A stretch of 43,978 nucleotides of DNA from Chloroflexi bacterium OHK40 (GCA_004367505.1 SFCB01000241.1:1-43978), one strand, 5' to 3'. Shown: positions 1 through 8,176, numbered from the stretch's first letter. A program made the numbers and translations. Notes: a model not told the origin generated them from the sequence alone.

Positions 1-115
1 ACCGGGGCGTCTCTACCACCGGGGCGTCTCTACCACCGGGGCGTCTCTACCACCGGGGCGTCTCTACCACCGGGGCATCACAACATGCGGATGGCCCCCC
101 CGGGGCGTCTCTACC
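1..115. repeat. 17-bp tandem repeat array A
   Basis: Four perfect copies of a 17-bp unit (accggggcgtctctacc) occupy 1-68. A broken copy starts at 69, and a further copy of the ggggcgtctctacc core lies at about 100-115. The array is cut by the window edge, so its true length is unknown. It sits just 3' of the minus-strand M42 peptidase stop. A near-identical core (ggggcgtctttac) recurs at 9251-9263 beside a second 17-bp array. Confidence 0.9.
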
Positions 116-154
116 TGGGGTGGCGGTACGATGCGCGATGGGTCTGGTGGGCCG

Positions 155-1225
155 CTAGGCCTTCAGCCGGCTGACGGTCTCAACATCGAGCCGTTTGATG
201 AGCGCAACCAGCAGCTGCGCGGCCTGCTCGAAGTCGCGCCGGTGCATGATCGCCGCGTGGGTGTGGATGTAGCGCACTGGCACGCCGATCACCACCGATG
301 GCACGCCGCTCCCGAAGATGTGGATGCGCCCGGCGTCGGTGCCGCCGCCGGGCATCTTGTCGAACTGGAGCGGGAGGCCCTCGGCCTCGGCGGTGTCGAT
401 CACCAGGTCGCGCAGGCCGGTGTGGGGGATCATCGAGCCATCGTAGAGCAGGATCACCGGGCCACCGCCAAGTTTGCCGGCCGCATCGTCGGGACCCACC
501 CCCGGCATGTCGCCGGCGATGCCCGTATCGAGGGCGATGCCGATATCCGGCTCGATCAGGTTCGTCGTGGTGACGGCCCCGCGCAGGCCCACCTCCTCTT
601 GCACGGTGCCCACCGCGTAGACGCTGTTCGGGTGCTGCTGTCCCTGGAGGCGTCGCAGCGTCTCGATCGCCAGGGCGCAGCCGAAGCGGTTGTCGAAGGC
701 CTTGGCCATCAGCAGGTCCGGGTTGCGCAGCTGGGCAAAGGGACCCCACGGCACCACCGCATCGCCGGGGCGCACGCCCCAGGCTTCGGCCTCGGCCCGC
801 GAGGTGGCGCCGATGTCGATAAACATCGTCTTGCGATCCACCACTTTATTTCTTTCCTCGGGTGAGAGGATGTGGGGCGGTTTCGAGCCGATCACCCCGA
901 GCAGCGGCCCCTCGCGGGTATACACTTCTACCCGCTGAGCCAGCATCACCTGCTCCCACCAGCCGCCGAGTGTCTGAAACTTCAAATAGCCCTCGTCGGT
1001 GATCCGCGTGACCATAAAGCCGATCTCATCCAGGTGGCCAGCGAGCATCACTCGGGGCGATCCGGCGGGTCCCTCCTTCCGCCCGATCACGCTGCCCAGA
1101 TTGTCCGTGAGGATCTCGCCAAGGGGCTCCAGGTGCCGCCGCATCACCCGGCGCACGACCTCCTCCTGACCTGGTACACCCGGTGCCTCGGCCAGCTCTT
1201 TGAGCATCTGCAACATCTCGTCCAT
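155..1225 (-). CDS. M42 family metallo-aminopeptidase
   Basis: This 356-aa cytoplasmic peptidase belongs to the M42 family (tetrahedral/TET aminopeptidase, formerly 'endoglucanase M'), which uses two metals to trim N-terminal residues from peptides. The first metal motif, GHLDEIG, places His64 and Asp66. Further on are the AKAFDNRFGC motif (bridging Asp), TVQEEVGLRG (catalytic and metal Glu), ALDTGIAGD, a GGGTDAGRIH loop, and the final IHTHAAIMHRRD metal-His region. The length is normal for the family. The start is the ATG at 1225 because AAGGAGA lies 6 nt upstream; an ATG at 1231 abuts the Shine-Dalgarno and reads MSMDEM. It lies downstream of cca on the same strand, 172 bp away. Substrate preference cannot be read from the sequence. 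Confidence 0.93.
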   Translation of the reverse strand: MDEMLQMLKELAEAPGVPGQEEVVRRVMRRHLEPLGEILTDNLGSVIGRKEGPAGSPRVMLAGHLDEIGFMVTRITDEGYLKFQTLGGWWEQVMLAQRVEVYTREGPLLGVIGSKPPHILSPEERNKVVDRKTMFIDIGATSRAEAEAWGVRPGDAVVPWGPFAQLRNPDLLMAKAFDNRFGCALAIETLRRLQGQQHPNSVYAVGTVQEEVGLRGAVTTTNLIEPDIGIALDTGIAGDMPGVGPDDAAGKLGGGPVILLYDGSMIPHTGLRDLVIDTAEAEGLPLQFDKMPGGGTDAGRIHIFGSGVPSVVIGVPVRYIHTHAAIMHRRDFEQAAQLLVALIKRLDVETVSRLKA

Positions 1226-1397
1226 AGACATCTCCTTCGCAGTCCGAAGATCTTTGGTACCAGGCGCCAGCACATTCCCGTTAGCGGTGGGGCCTGCTGG
1301 CGATGCAAGCCATTCGAGCGCACCACGACGTCCGGCGGAGGTGTACGCCGCGTGGCCGCGCTCTTTGCGCTTCCGAACGACTGCTACGGGTTTCCAT

Positions 1398-2693
1398 TCA
1401 GGCCACGCCGGGCGTGGTGAGCCTCGCCCGGATCCACATCTCAGCCTCTTCCCGCGTGGCCACGACGCCATCGAGGGTGGCGGCCCGCAACTCGTCGAGC
1501 AGGCGTCCGAGGGCTGGCCCGGGTGCCAGGCCCAGCCGCCGGAGATCATTGCCGTCGAGCAGGGTTCGCGTGTGGCGCAGCGTCTGGAAGTAGTGTGCAA
1601 CAGCCGGGGCTGCGGCAGGTTCTGCGTAGTGTAGCACAGCCGTGGCCTCCGGCGCGAAGGGCCGCAGCATGCGCTCGATCGCGCTGTTCGGCGGGCGCGA
1701 AGCCAGGGACGGGGCGAGCGCGCGCAGCGCCGGGAGCTGCCGCAGCAGGTTGGCCGCCTGCGCTGGGAGCGGGTAGCGTGCCGCCAGTGTGCGCAGTTCA
1801 TCCACGCCCAGATCGTAGGCGATCAGGCCGGCCCAGACGAGAGGCCCTTCAGGCAGGCCGGCACCGCCGCTCGCTGCCAGGCGCTCGCCGCGCTCCCCAA
1901 GCTCCGGGCTCCAGTGCATTCCGGGGAGGATCTCCCGGGTGATGCCCCAGGTGTCGGCTAGCCGCAAGACTGCATCGGGCCGTGGCTCCGCGAGGGCCAG
2001 GCACAGCTCGTCGAGCACCCGTTCGGCGCTTAACAGGCTCAGGTAGCCGGCGTCCCGGGCCTCTTCAAGTTGCGCCTGGCTCGCCGGCTCCAGGCGCAGG
2101 CCCAGCCGGGCCGCCAGCCGTACCCCCCGCAGGATGCGCGTCGGATCGTCGCGCAGGCTGGCCGGGTGCAGCAGGCGCAGCAGCCTGGCTGCCAGGTCGG
2201 CCCGGCCACCGAAGGGGTCCAGGGTGCGGCCAGGCGCCAGCGCTCCGCCCACAGCGCGCAACTCCACGGCGAGCGCGTTGATGCTATAGTCGCGGCGAGC
2301 CAGGTCTTCCTCGATCGGTGCCGGGCGCACCTCGGGGAGCGCAGCAGGACGCGGGTAGCGCTCGGCCCGCGCGCGGGCCAGGTCGATCACCAGCCGCCCT
2401 CCGCCCGGCGCGGGGAGCTCCACCGTTGCGGTGCCGAACGCGATATGGGTGGCCACTACGCGCCCACCGGGCAATGCGCCGAGGGCCGCCGCCAGCGCGA
2501 GGGCGTCGCCCTCGACGGCTAGATCGACGTCGCTGCCGAAGCCGTCGGCGAGCAGCAGGTCGCGAACGATCCCACCCACCAGCCAGAGCTGTGCGCCCTG
2601 GGTGTTGGCCAGAGCGGCCGCCTGAGCCAGAGTTGCCTGGAGGTGGGTGGGGAGGCGTGCGAGATCCATCGCGTGGGTGGGCTGGCTTGACAC
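1398..2693 (-). CDS. cca: CCA tRNA nucleotidyltransferase / poly(A) polymerase family protein
   Basis: This 431-aa class II nucleotidyltransferase adds or repairs the 3' CCA of tRNAs. The active-site signature LVGGIVRDLLL lies near the N-terminus and is followed by DVDLAVEGDA, carrying the paired metal-binding aspartates. The RRDYSINALAV motif and the DDPTRILRGVRLAARLG nucleotide-recognition and neck region follow, then a helical tRNA-binding body. I chose the GTG at 2693 because an AAGGG lies about 7 nt upstream; an internal ATG at 2669 has no Shine-Dalgarno. The gene diverges from tRNA-Val with only 32 bp between them, and its start codon overlaps the tRNA promoter -35 box. Family members can add CCA, only A, or poly(A); the sequence alone does not fully separate these. 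Confidence 0.9.
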   Translation of the reverse strand: MSSQPTHAMDLARLPTHLQATLAQAAALANTQGAQLWLVGGIVRDLLLADGFGSDVDLAVEGDALALAAALGALPGGRVVATHIAFGTATVELPAPGGGRLVIDLARARAERYPRPAALPEVRPAPIEEDLARRDYSINALAVELRAVGGALAPGRTLDPFGGRADLAARLLRLLHPASLRDDPTRILRGVRLAARLGLRLEPASQAQLEEARDAGYLSLLSAERVLDELCLALAEPRPDAVLRLADTWGITREILPGMHWSPELGERGERLAASGGAGLPEGPLVWAGLIAYDLGVDELRTLAARYPLPAQAANLLRQLPALRALAPSLASRPPNSAIERMLRPFAPEATAVLHYAEPAAAPAVAHYFQTLRHTRTLLDGNDLRRLGLAPGPALGRLLDELRAATLDGVVATREEAEMWIRARLTTPGVA

Positions 2694-2715
2694 GGCCGCC
2701 CTTCGATGGTAGCAT
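2687..2715 (+). promoter_or_regulatory. sigma70-type promoter of tRNA-Val
   Basis: A perfect -35 box TTGACA (2687-2692) and a -10 box TAGCAT (2710-2715) are separated by exactly 17 bp. The predicted start is about 2722, just ahead of the tRNA at 2726. The -35 box overlaps the cca start codon on the other strand. Confidence 0.75.
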
Positions 2716-2725
2716 ACCGCCGGGC

Positions 2726-2802
2726 GGGCGATTAGCTCAGTTGGTTAGAGCGCCACGTTGACATCGTGGAGGTCAGTGGTTCGAATCCACTATCGCCCAC
2801 CA
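2726..2802 (+). tRNA. tRNA-Val (anticodon GAC)
   Basis: A complete 77-nt cloverleaf is visible. The acceptor arm GGGCGAT (2726-2732) pairs with ATCGCCC (2792-2798). The D arm is GCTC/GAGC with an AGTTGGTTA loop. The anticodon stem CCACG/CGTGG encloses the loop TTGACAT, giving anticodon GAC. The T arm is AGTGG-TTCGAAT-CCACT. The discriminator is A2799 and the 3' CCA (2800-2802) is encoded in the DNA. It would read GUC and GUU codons. Confidence 0.97.
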
Positions 2803-2854
2803 GCAATTGTACCACGCGCCGCTGCCCCATCCGGCGCATACCCCTCTCCACCCC

Positions 2855-3799
2855 TTGGCTCTTCGTTCACACGCGATCATCGTTCTCCTCGGCATCCTGT
2901 GCGTGCTCGGCCTGCTCACCGCTGCGCCGCTGCGTGCCGCCGACCCAACGCCGATCGCGTGCCCCAGCGGCCAGACGGTCCTGATCCAGGGCACCGCGCC
3001 GGCCCGGGAGCCCCTGCTCCTCTACCTCGCCGGTCGTCCGGTAGGGGGCGGCGTCGCCGATGCCCGGGGCGCTTATAGCCTCCCCCTACGGGCCCAGGAG
3101 CGGCCTGGCGTCTACCCCGTAGAGGTCCGCCTGCGCACGAGCCGCGCCGTGGTGGCGCGCTTCACCTGCTTTGTCGACCTGCCGGTCGGTGACGTGCCGG
3201 CCTCGGCGACACCTCTCGCCCCTTCGACGCCCGTTGCCCCTCCGACGCTCCGCTCCGGTCCGCCAGCGGCCACCCCGAGCGCAACCTCCACGCGTACTTC
3301 GGGCATCGCTACCCCAACGGCAACCACGCGCTCCACGGCTACGGGTGGCACCCCCACGCTCACCACGACCCGCACGGTCGGCCCGGGCCCAACGGCCTCA
3401 GCGACGAACCAGCCCGGTGTGGCCACGGTTACCCCCTCCGCCACCACGACGGCGGCCAGTACGGTACAGATCGTCGATATCGTCCTGATCGATCCCGCCT
3501 ACCCCGATGACACCGAAGAGTATGTCCAGATCCGCAACGCCAGCGATGCAACGGTGAATATCGGCGGCTGGCGCCTGCTGAACGCCTCCCGCAGCGATGT
3601 GGCCCCCTTCGTCTTCCCTGCCTTCGCGCTTGAGGCAGACGTGACGATCGCAGTCTTCTCCGAGACGGGCGAGAACGATCTGGAGATCGGCGACTTCTTC
3701 TGGAACCAGAGCCAGGCCGTGTGGCGCGTCGGCGACCGGGCCGAGTTGCGTGATGCGGGCGGCCAGCTCATCCACAGCCTGGTCGTGCCCGATCAGTAA
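2855..3799 (+). CDS. Exported lamin-tail-domain protein
   Basis: This secreted protein has three parts. First is a signal peptide with a hydrophobic AIIVLLGILCVLGLL core and probable cleavage after PLRA. A small beta-rich domain of about 90 residues follows, then a Thr/Ser/Pro-rich linker of about 100 residues. The C-terminal domain of about 105 residues matches the lamin-tail (LTD) fold: VQIVDIVLIDP, EEYVQIRNAS, INIGGW-like VNIGGWRLLN, and WRVGDRAELRDAGGQLI. LTD domains in bacteria occur on exported, often surface or nuclease, proteins; their role here is unknown. There is no ATG near the start. The TTG at 2855 gives a normal signal peptide, while a TTG at 2807 would begin 5 nt after the tRNA. 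The start is therefore uncertain, but the body of the protein is not. Confidence 0.8.
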   Translation: MALRSHAIIVLLGILCVLGLLTAAPLRAADPTPIACPSGQTVLIQGTAPAREPLLLYLAGRPVGGGVADARGAYSLPLRAQERPGVYPVEVRLRTSRAVVARFTCFVDLPVGDVPASATPLAPSTPVAPPTLRSGPPAATPSATSTRTSGIATPTATTRSTATGGTPTLTTTRTVGPGPTASATNQPGVATVTPSATTTAASTVQIVDIVLIDPAYPDDTEEYVQIRNASDATVNIGGWRLLNASRSDVAPFVFPAFALEADVTIAVFSETGENDLEIGDFFWNQSQAVWRVGDRAELRDAGGQLIHSLVVPDQ

Positions 3800-3870
3800 G
3801 CCTTCCCCGGACTGGACACCCGCCCTGTGGTAAGATAGCCTCCGTTGAGCATTTCTGCCTCGGAGGCCTT

Positions 3871-4836
3871 GTGCGCGTCCTGATCACCGGTATCACTGGC
3901 CCTGTCGGTAGCTTCCTGGCCGACCACCTGCTCACCATCCCCGGCCTCGAGCTCCACGCCTTCAAGCGCTGGCGCAGCGACCCGCGCCCAATCGCCCATC
4001 TGCTCGGCCGCGTGGTGATCCATGAGGGCGACATCGAGGACCCCTTCGCCGTAGATCGCGCTGTCGCCGCCGCGGCCCCCGAGCGCGTCTTCCATCTCGC
4101 CGCCCAGAGCTATCCGAGTGCCTCCTGGGATGCGCCCATCCATACGATGCGCGTCAATGTCGAGGGTACCCTCAACCTGCTCGAGGCGGTGCGTCGCCAC
4201 GCTCCCACCGCTCGGGTTCATATCGCTGGCACAAGCGCCCAGTACGGCGCCGTACGCCCCGATGAGGTGCCGATCGCCGAGGAGCACCCCCTGCGCCCCG
4301 CCAGCCCCTACGGCGTGAGCAAGGTTGCCGCGGAGCTCTCCGGCCTGCAGTACCACGACAACTTCGGCCTCCACGTGATCGTCACCCGCTCCTTCAATCA
4401 CGTGGGCCCGCGCCAGGGCGACCGCTGCTCGATCCAGACCTTTTGCCAGCAGATGGCTGCGGTCGAGGCGGGCCGCCAGCCTCCGGTGATCCATGTGGGC
4501 AATCTCGAAGCGCGCCGCGACTTCACCCATACCCGCGATGTCGCGCGGGCCCTCTGGCTGCTGATCGAGCGCGGCGCGCCTGGCCAGGTGTACAATCTCT
4601 GCTCGGGACACGCCACCCGCATCGGCGACATCGTCCAGATGGTTGTTGCGCGGGGCCGGGTGCCCGTGGAGGTCCATGTGGACCCTGCGCGACTGCGCCC
4701 GAGCGATGAGCCGATTCTCCAGGGCGACAATGCCCGGCTGCGGGCTGCCACCGGCTGGGAGCCCACGATCGGCGTCGAGCAGATCGTCGAAGAGCTCCTC
4801 GACTACTGGCGCCACCAGTTTGCGCAAGGTCGTTAG
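3871..4836 (+). CDS. GDP-4-keto-6-deoxymannose reductase-like / nucleotide-sugar SDR
   Basis: This 321-aa extended short-chain dehydrogenase acts on nucleotide sugars. The N-terminal dinucleotide-binding motif is TGITGPVG, followed by a VFHLAAQS segment. The catalytic set is the Ser of GTSAQYG and the YGVSK Tyr/Lys pair. The motifs RRDFTHTRDVARAL and RPSDEPILQGDNARLR are typical of the GDP-mannose dehydratase (Gmd) and reductase (Rmd) branch; the length and the GTSAQYG form favour Rmd. The likely product is a GDP-6-deoxyhexose for glycan synthesis. The GTG start at 3871 has GGAGG 5 nt upstream. The stop codon directly abuts the rsmI start. No gmd partner is in the window, so exact substrate is inferred. 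Confidence 0.8.
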   Translation: MRVLITGITGPVGSFLADHLLTIPGLELHAFKRWRSDPRPIAHLLGRVVIHEGDIEDPFAVDRAVAAAAPERVFHLAAQSYPSASWDAPIHTMRVNVEGTLNLLEAVRRHAPTARVHIAGTSAQYGAVRPDEVPIAEEHPLRPASPYGVSKVAAELSGLQYHDNFGLHVIVTRSFNHVGPRQGDRCSIQTFCQQMAAVEAGRQPPVIHVGNLEARRDFTHTRDVARALWLLIERGAPGQVYNLCSGHATRIGDIVQMVVARGRVPVEVHVDPARLRPSDEPILQGDNARLRAATGWEPTIGVEQIVEELLDYWRHQFAQGR

Positions 4837-5715
4837 ATGGGTTCGCTGTTTCTCGTTGCCACGCCGATCGGAAATCTGGAAGATATAACGCTTCGGGCGC
4901 TCCGTGTGCTGCGGGAGTGCCAGTTGATCGCGGCCGAGGATACGCGCCACACCCGTACCCTGCTCGACCACTACCAGATCACCACGCCCTGCATCTCCTA
5001 CCATGAGCACAATAAGCTCGCCCGCCGCGACGAGATCCTCGCCGCGCTCTCGGCTGGCGATGTCGCGCTCGTCTCCGACGCCGGAACGCCGGCCCTCTCC
5101 GACCCGGGTTTCGAGCTCGTTGGCGCCGCCATCGGCGCGGGCTTCCCGGTGCTGCCGGTGCCCGGGCCAAGCGCGCCCGTGGCCGCCCTGGTCGCCTCGG
5201 GCCTGCCCACCGAGCGCTTCGCTTTCGTGGGATTTCTGCCCCGGCGCAGCGCTGATCGACGGGCCTTACTCAGCGAGATGGCCGTGCTCAGGCTAACCCT
5301 GGTCTGCTTCGAGGCGCCCCACCGCCTCGTCGATGCGCTGGCCGATATGCTCGCCGTTCTCGGCGACCGGCGAGCCGTCGTCGCCAACGACCTCACCAAG
5401 CGCTTCGAAGAGGTGCGGCGTGGCACCCTTGCCGAGCTTCACGGGCACTTCAGTGTGCAGCGCCCCCGTGGTGAGTACACCCTCGTCGTTGAGGGGCTCG
5501 CGCCTGGCACGGGGCGCAAGCGAGACCGCAACCGGCTCCACGTAGCCGTGGAGGGCGTGGAGCCCCCGAGCGAGGCCGAGATCGCCCGGCGGCTCCGCCT
5601 GCTCCGGGAGCAAGGTTACAACGGGAGCACTGCCGCCCGGGCCGTGGCGCGCGAGCTCGGCCTCCAGAAGAGCCTCGTGTATCAGGTCTGGCTGAGCCTG
5701 GGGAGTGACGCGTGA
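4837..5715 (+). CDS. rsmI: 16S rRNA (cytidine1402-2'-O)-methyltransferase RsmI
   Basis: This 292-aa SAM-dependent enzyme methylates the 2'-O of C1402 in the 16S rRNA decoding centre. It is recognised by the N-terminal VATPIGNLEDITLRAL, the AEDTRHT motif, LVSDAGTPALSDPG, and VPGPSAPVAALVASGLP of the tetrapyrrole-methylase fold. The C-terminal helix-turn-helix region (SEAEIARRLRLLREQ, then STAARAVARELG) is typical of RsmI. The length is normal. The ATG follows the preceding stop with no gap, and the end overlaps the next gene by 4 nt (GTGA). The three genes 3871-6491 therefore look like one transcript. Confidence 0.95.
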   Translation: MGSLFLVATPIGNLEDITLRALRVLRECQLIAAEDTRHTRTLLDHYQITTPCISYHEHNKLARRDEILAALSAGDVALVSDAGTPALSDPGFELVGAAIGAGFPVLPVPGPSAPVAALVASGLPTERFAFVGFLPRRSADRRALLSEMAVLRLTLVCFEAPHRLVDALADMLAVLGDRRAVVANDLTKRFEEVRRGTLAELHGHFSVQRPRGEYTLVVEGLAPGTGRKRDRNRLHVAVEGVEPPSEAEIARRLRLLREQGYNGSTAARAVARELGLQKSLVYQVWLSLGSDA

Positions 5716-6491
5716 GCCTCAACGGTCGGGTCGTACTGGTAACCGGCGCGTCGAGCGGCTTCGGAGCCGCGACGGCCCGGCGCTGTGCCGCTGCGGGCGC
5801 CCGACTCGTGCTGGCCGCACGCTCCGCCGAGCGCCTGGACGAGCACGCTGCCGCTATCAGGCGGGCCGGCGGCGAAGTGCTCGCCCTCCCCGCCGATGTC
5901 ACCAGCGATGCCGACGTGGAGCGGCTCGTCGAGGCGACCCTGGTTCGCTTCGGCCGCGTCGATGTGCTCGTGAACAACGCCGGGATGGGTGTGCTTAACG
6001 GGATCGCCGAGGCGCCATTGGCCGAACTCGAGGCCATGCTACAGGTGAACCTGCTGGGCGCCGTCCGCTGTATCCGCGCCGTCCTTCCGCCCATGCTCGC
6101 CCAGGGTCAGGGCCAGATCGTTAACGTGGCCTCTATGGCCGGGCTCCTCGGCATGCCCAATTTCGCCTACTACGGCGCCACAAAGGCCGCGCTGATCGCG
6201 CTCACCCGCTCGATGCAGCAGGATCTGGCCGACACCGGCGTGCGTTGCGTGGCGATCTGCCCTGGCGCGGCGCGCACACCCTTCTTTCGCCACGCCCACA
6301 TCGAGAAGCTGCCTCGCACAACCCTGCTCATCCCCTGGCTCTCCGACGAAGAGGTCGCCGCAGTGATTGTGCACGCGATTGCGCGCAACGCGGAGGGCGA
6401 GATCCTCGTACCGGCCCTCGCCCTCCCCCTCATCCGCCTGGCAAATGCCTTCCCCGCCCTCGCCCGGCTGGTGGTGCGTTTCCTGCGTTAA
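5712..6491 (+). CDS. Classical short-chain dehydrogenase/reductase
   Basis: This 259-aa NAD(P)-dependent oxidoreductase has the Rossmann motif TGASSGFG at about residues 11-18, an Asp-Val pair in LPADVTSD for the adenine pocket, and NNAG. The catalytic Ser is in NVASMAG and the Tyr and Lys in YYGATK. The C-terminus is hydrophobic (LVPALALPLIRLANAFPALARLVV), which could make peripheral membrane contact as in some lipid-directed SDRs. The GTG start overlaps the rsmI stop as GTGA, indicating translational coupling. It converges on the DapA-like gene with 7 bp between stops. The substrate is not predictable. Confidence 0.88.
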   Translation: MSLNGRVVLVTGASSGFGAATARRCAAAGARLVLAARSAERLDEHAAAIRRAGGEVLALPADVTSDADVERLVEATLVRFGRVDVLVNNAGMGVLNGIAEAPLAELEAMLQVNLLGAVRCIRAVLPPMLAQGQGQIVNVASMAGLLGMPNFAYYGATKAALIALTRSMQQDLADTGVRCVAICPGAARTPFFRHAHIEKLPRTTLLIPWLSDEEVAAVIVHAIARNAEGEILVPALALPLIRLANAFPALARLVVRFLR

Positions 6492-6498
6492 TGGCAGC

Positions 6499-7386
6499 CT
6501 ACCCCAGGAGCCGCTCGTAGCCCTCCCGCAGCTTTGCTACCGCCTCATCGGCGAGGGCCACGTGGGGCAGGCGCACACTCGTCTCCGGGAGGTCGCTCGT
6601 CCAGGCGAGCGCCGCCTTGAGCGCCGGAGGGGTGTTGATCGGGTCGACGAGCTCGCGCAGCGCGGTGAGCCGGGCCTGGGCCGCCTGCACGTCGCCGCCA
6701 CTGTGGTGGGCGTCGTACACGGCGTGGGCCATGTGCGGGAAGGCGCTGGAGAGTGCGGTGATCGCGCCTGCGGCACCACCCGCCAGGGCCAGCGCGATCA
6801 ATTTGTCGCTCCCGGTGAAGACTTTGAGCTGCGGGTAACGCTCGATGAGTTGCTTCGAGTTGTCCCAGTTGCCGCTACTGTCCTTGATACCGTAGAACTG
6901 GCCGCTGTGGCTCTCCAGCAGGCCTTCGACGATCCCCATCGTGATTGGCACACCCGTCACCTGGGGGATGTTGTAGAGCATCACCCGTCCATCGGAGGGG
7001 AGCGCGTCGCAGAGCGCCCGGTAGTAGTTCAGAATGCCACGCTCGCTCGGCGCCTTGATGTAGTATGGCGGCATCACGAGCACGGCGTCTGCCCCATGAT
7101 CGAGGGCATGGTTGCTCAGGGCAATCGTCTCCGTGAGCGCGGCGCAGCCAGTCCCCGCGATGACGGCCATGTTGCCCCGGTGCTGAAGGATCATCTCCAG
7201 GGTCCGCTCGCGCTCGGCGATACTCATCGAGGGACCCTCGCCCGTGGTGCCCAGGGCCAGCACACCGTGCAGGCCGCCGTGTTCGAGGAATCGCAGATAG
7301 CCTGGCAGCCACTCGTAGTCCACCGGCCCGACATCGCTGGTGAAAGGTGTCAGCATCGCGCTGATCACGCCCCCTATCTCGGCCAT
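6499..7386 (-). CDS. DapA/NanA-family aldolase (dihydrodipicolinate synthase-like)
   Basis: This 295-aa class I aldolase has a TIM barrel that forms a Schiff base with pyruvate or a related keto acid. It shows the GTTGEGPSMS substrate-carboxylate motif, the YNIP tyrosine, and the Schiff-base lysine in YGIKDSSGN. The length is typical. The start is the ATG at 7386 because AAGGAG lies 6 nt upstream; a further upstream ATG (7413) would include the Shine-Dalgarno in the coding region. The family includes true DapA and sugar-acid aldolases. The neighbouring BtpA-like and PfkB genes on the same strand argue for a catabolic aldolase, but lysine synthesis cannot be excluded. Confidence 0.9.
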   Translation of the reverse strand: MAEIGGVISAMLTPFTSDVGPVDYEWLPGYLRFLEHGGLHGVLALGTTGEGPSMSIAERERTLEMILQHRGNMAVIAGTGCAALTETIALSNHALDHGADAVLVMPPYYIKAPSERGILNYYRALCDALPSDGRVMLYNIPQVTGVPITMGIVEGLLESHSGQFYGIKDSSGNWDNSKQLIERYPQLKVFTGSDKLIALALAGGAAGAITALSSAFPHMAHAVYDAHHSGGDVQAAQARLTALRELVDPINTPPALKAALAWTSDLPETSVRLPHVALADEAVAKLREGYERLLG

Positions 7387-7647
7387 CGATCGCTCCTTAT
7401 GGTCGTACGGCATGCCCGGCTCATCACTTTATCACACTTCGTCTGTGGCTCTGCTGGCAAAAGATGACAATCCAGACTCTGGTTGCGCCGGGCTCAGGCC
7501 ATTCAAGAGCTTCCCACCTGCTTGCGCGGTCCTGCCCCTCTCGCTGCTCTCCTCGCCCACCTGGGAGGGCCTCCTGACGCAACCGCAACGTGGAATGCAT
7601 CGAGCCGCTCCAGCGCGCCCACGTTCCGGGCGTACCGTCCGCAACAA

Positions 7648-7678
7648 CACAGAGCCCCGGCATCGCCGGGGCTCTGTG
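7648..7678 (-). terminator. 14-bp stem hairpin, probable terminator
   Basis: A perfect 14-bp GC-rich inverted repeat (7648-7661 with 7665-7678) has a 3-nt loop. On the minus strand it is followed by TTGTTGCGG, a weak U-rich tail. It would end transcripts coming from the BtpA-like gene before the DapA-like gene. On the plus strand no T-run follows. Confidence 0.6.
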
Positions 7679-7783
7679 CGCTACTCGCTTCTCTGGCCGG
7701 GGCACTTTCGTAGCAACGTACTGGTACCTTGGAAGGATTGTCGTGCTTCCGATCCCCTGGCGCTGCTGGTTGTGCAAGGACGG

Positions 7784-7925
7784 GGTGCTGCGACGGGAGT
7801 GCGATGTCGTGGCGGAACGGTGCTGCGACGGGAGTGCGATGTCGTGGTGGAACGATGCTGTGACGGGAGTGCGATGTCGTACGAGGACGGGAGTGTGATG
7901 TCGTGCTGGGTTGGTGCTGCGACTT
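7784..7925. repeat. Degenerate 35-bp tandem repeat
   Basis: The core gacgggagtgcgatgtcgt appears at 7792, 7827 and 7862 (period 35). A fourth copy, with one change, lies at 7886 after an 11-bp contraction. The flanking tgctgcgac recurs at the right edge near 7914. There are no unique spacers of constant length with conserved palindromic ends, so it is not a CRISPR array. Confidence 0.8.
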
Positions 7926-8176
7926 CCAGGGTGTCGGTCCGGCCAGATTGTTAAGCGGCTGTGAGCGATCGGGCTGTGAAGAGGGGATGGCGCTCGCTCA
8001 CGCCAGTAGCCTAGCACGGGCGACCCAGAACCTTCAATGGTGCAAGGGTGGGAACTCGCGTTGCCACAGGTACTACCTCGTCTACGCCATGAAGTACCAG
8101 GGTTGCACCATCCGGATCGATGTGCGCCTGAGTGCTGCGATACGAACTGCGGGCTGGTCTTGCCCCTGATCATGGT

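Larger units (their letters stand above)
7387..8176. other. 790-bp gap without a recognisable gene
   Basis: Open frames exist here, one of them about 249 codons on the minus strand, but their translations are Ser/His/Arg-rich, show no known domain and have no plausible ribosome-binding site. Base composition appears less GC-biased than the surrounding genes. The gap holds a strong hairpin (7648-7678) and a degenerate 35-bp tandem repeat (about 7784-7925). A decayed or non-coding insertion is possible. Confidence 0.5.

Noticed and set aside
3793-5010. Minus-strand open frame of about 405 codons
   Set aside because: It is a shadow of the nucleotide-sugar SDR and rsmI, which have clear motifs and ribosome-binding sites.
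7784-7925. CRISPR array
   Set aside because: There are only four imperfect tandem copies, spacers are themselves repeated, and no cas genes are present.
7424-8173. Minus-strand frame of 249 codons in the gap
   Set aside because: Ser/His/Arg-rich, runs through the hairpin and the 35-bp repeats, and has no ribosome-binding site or family.
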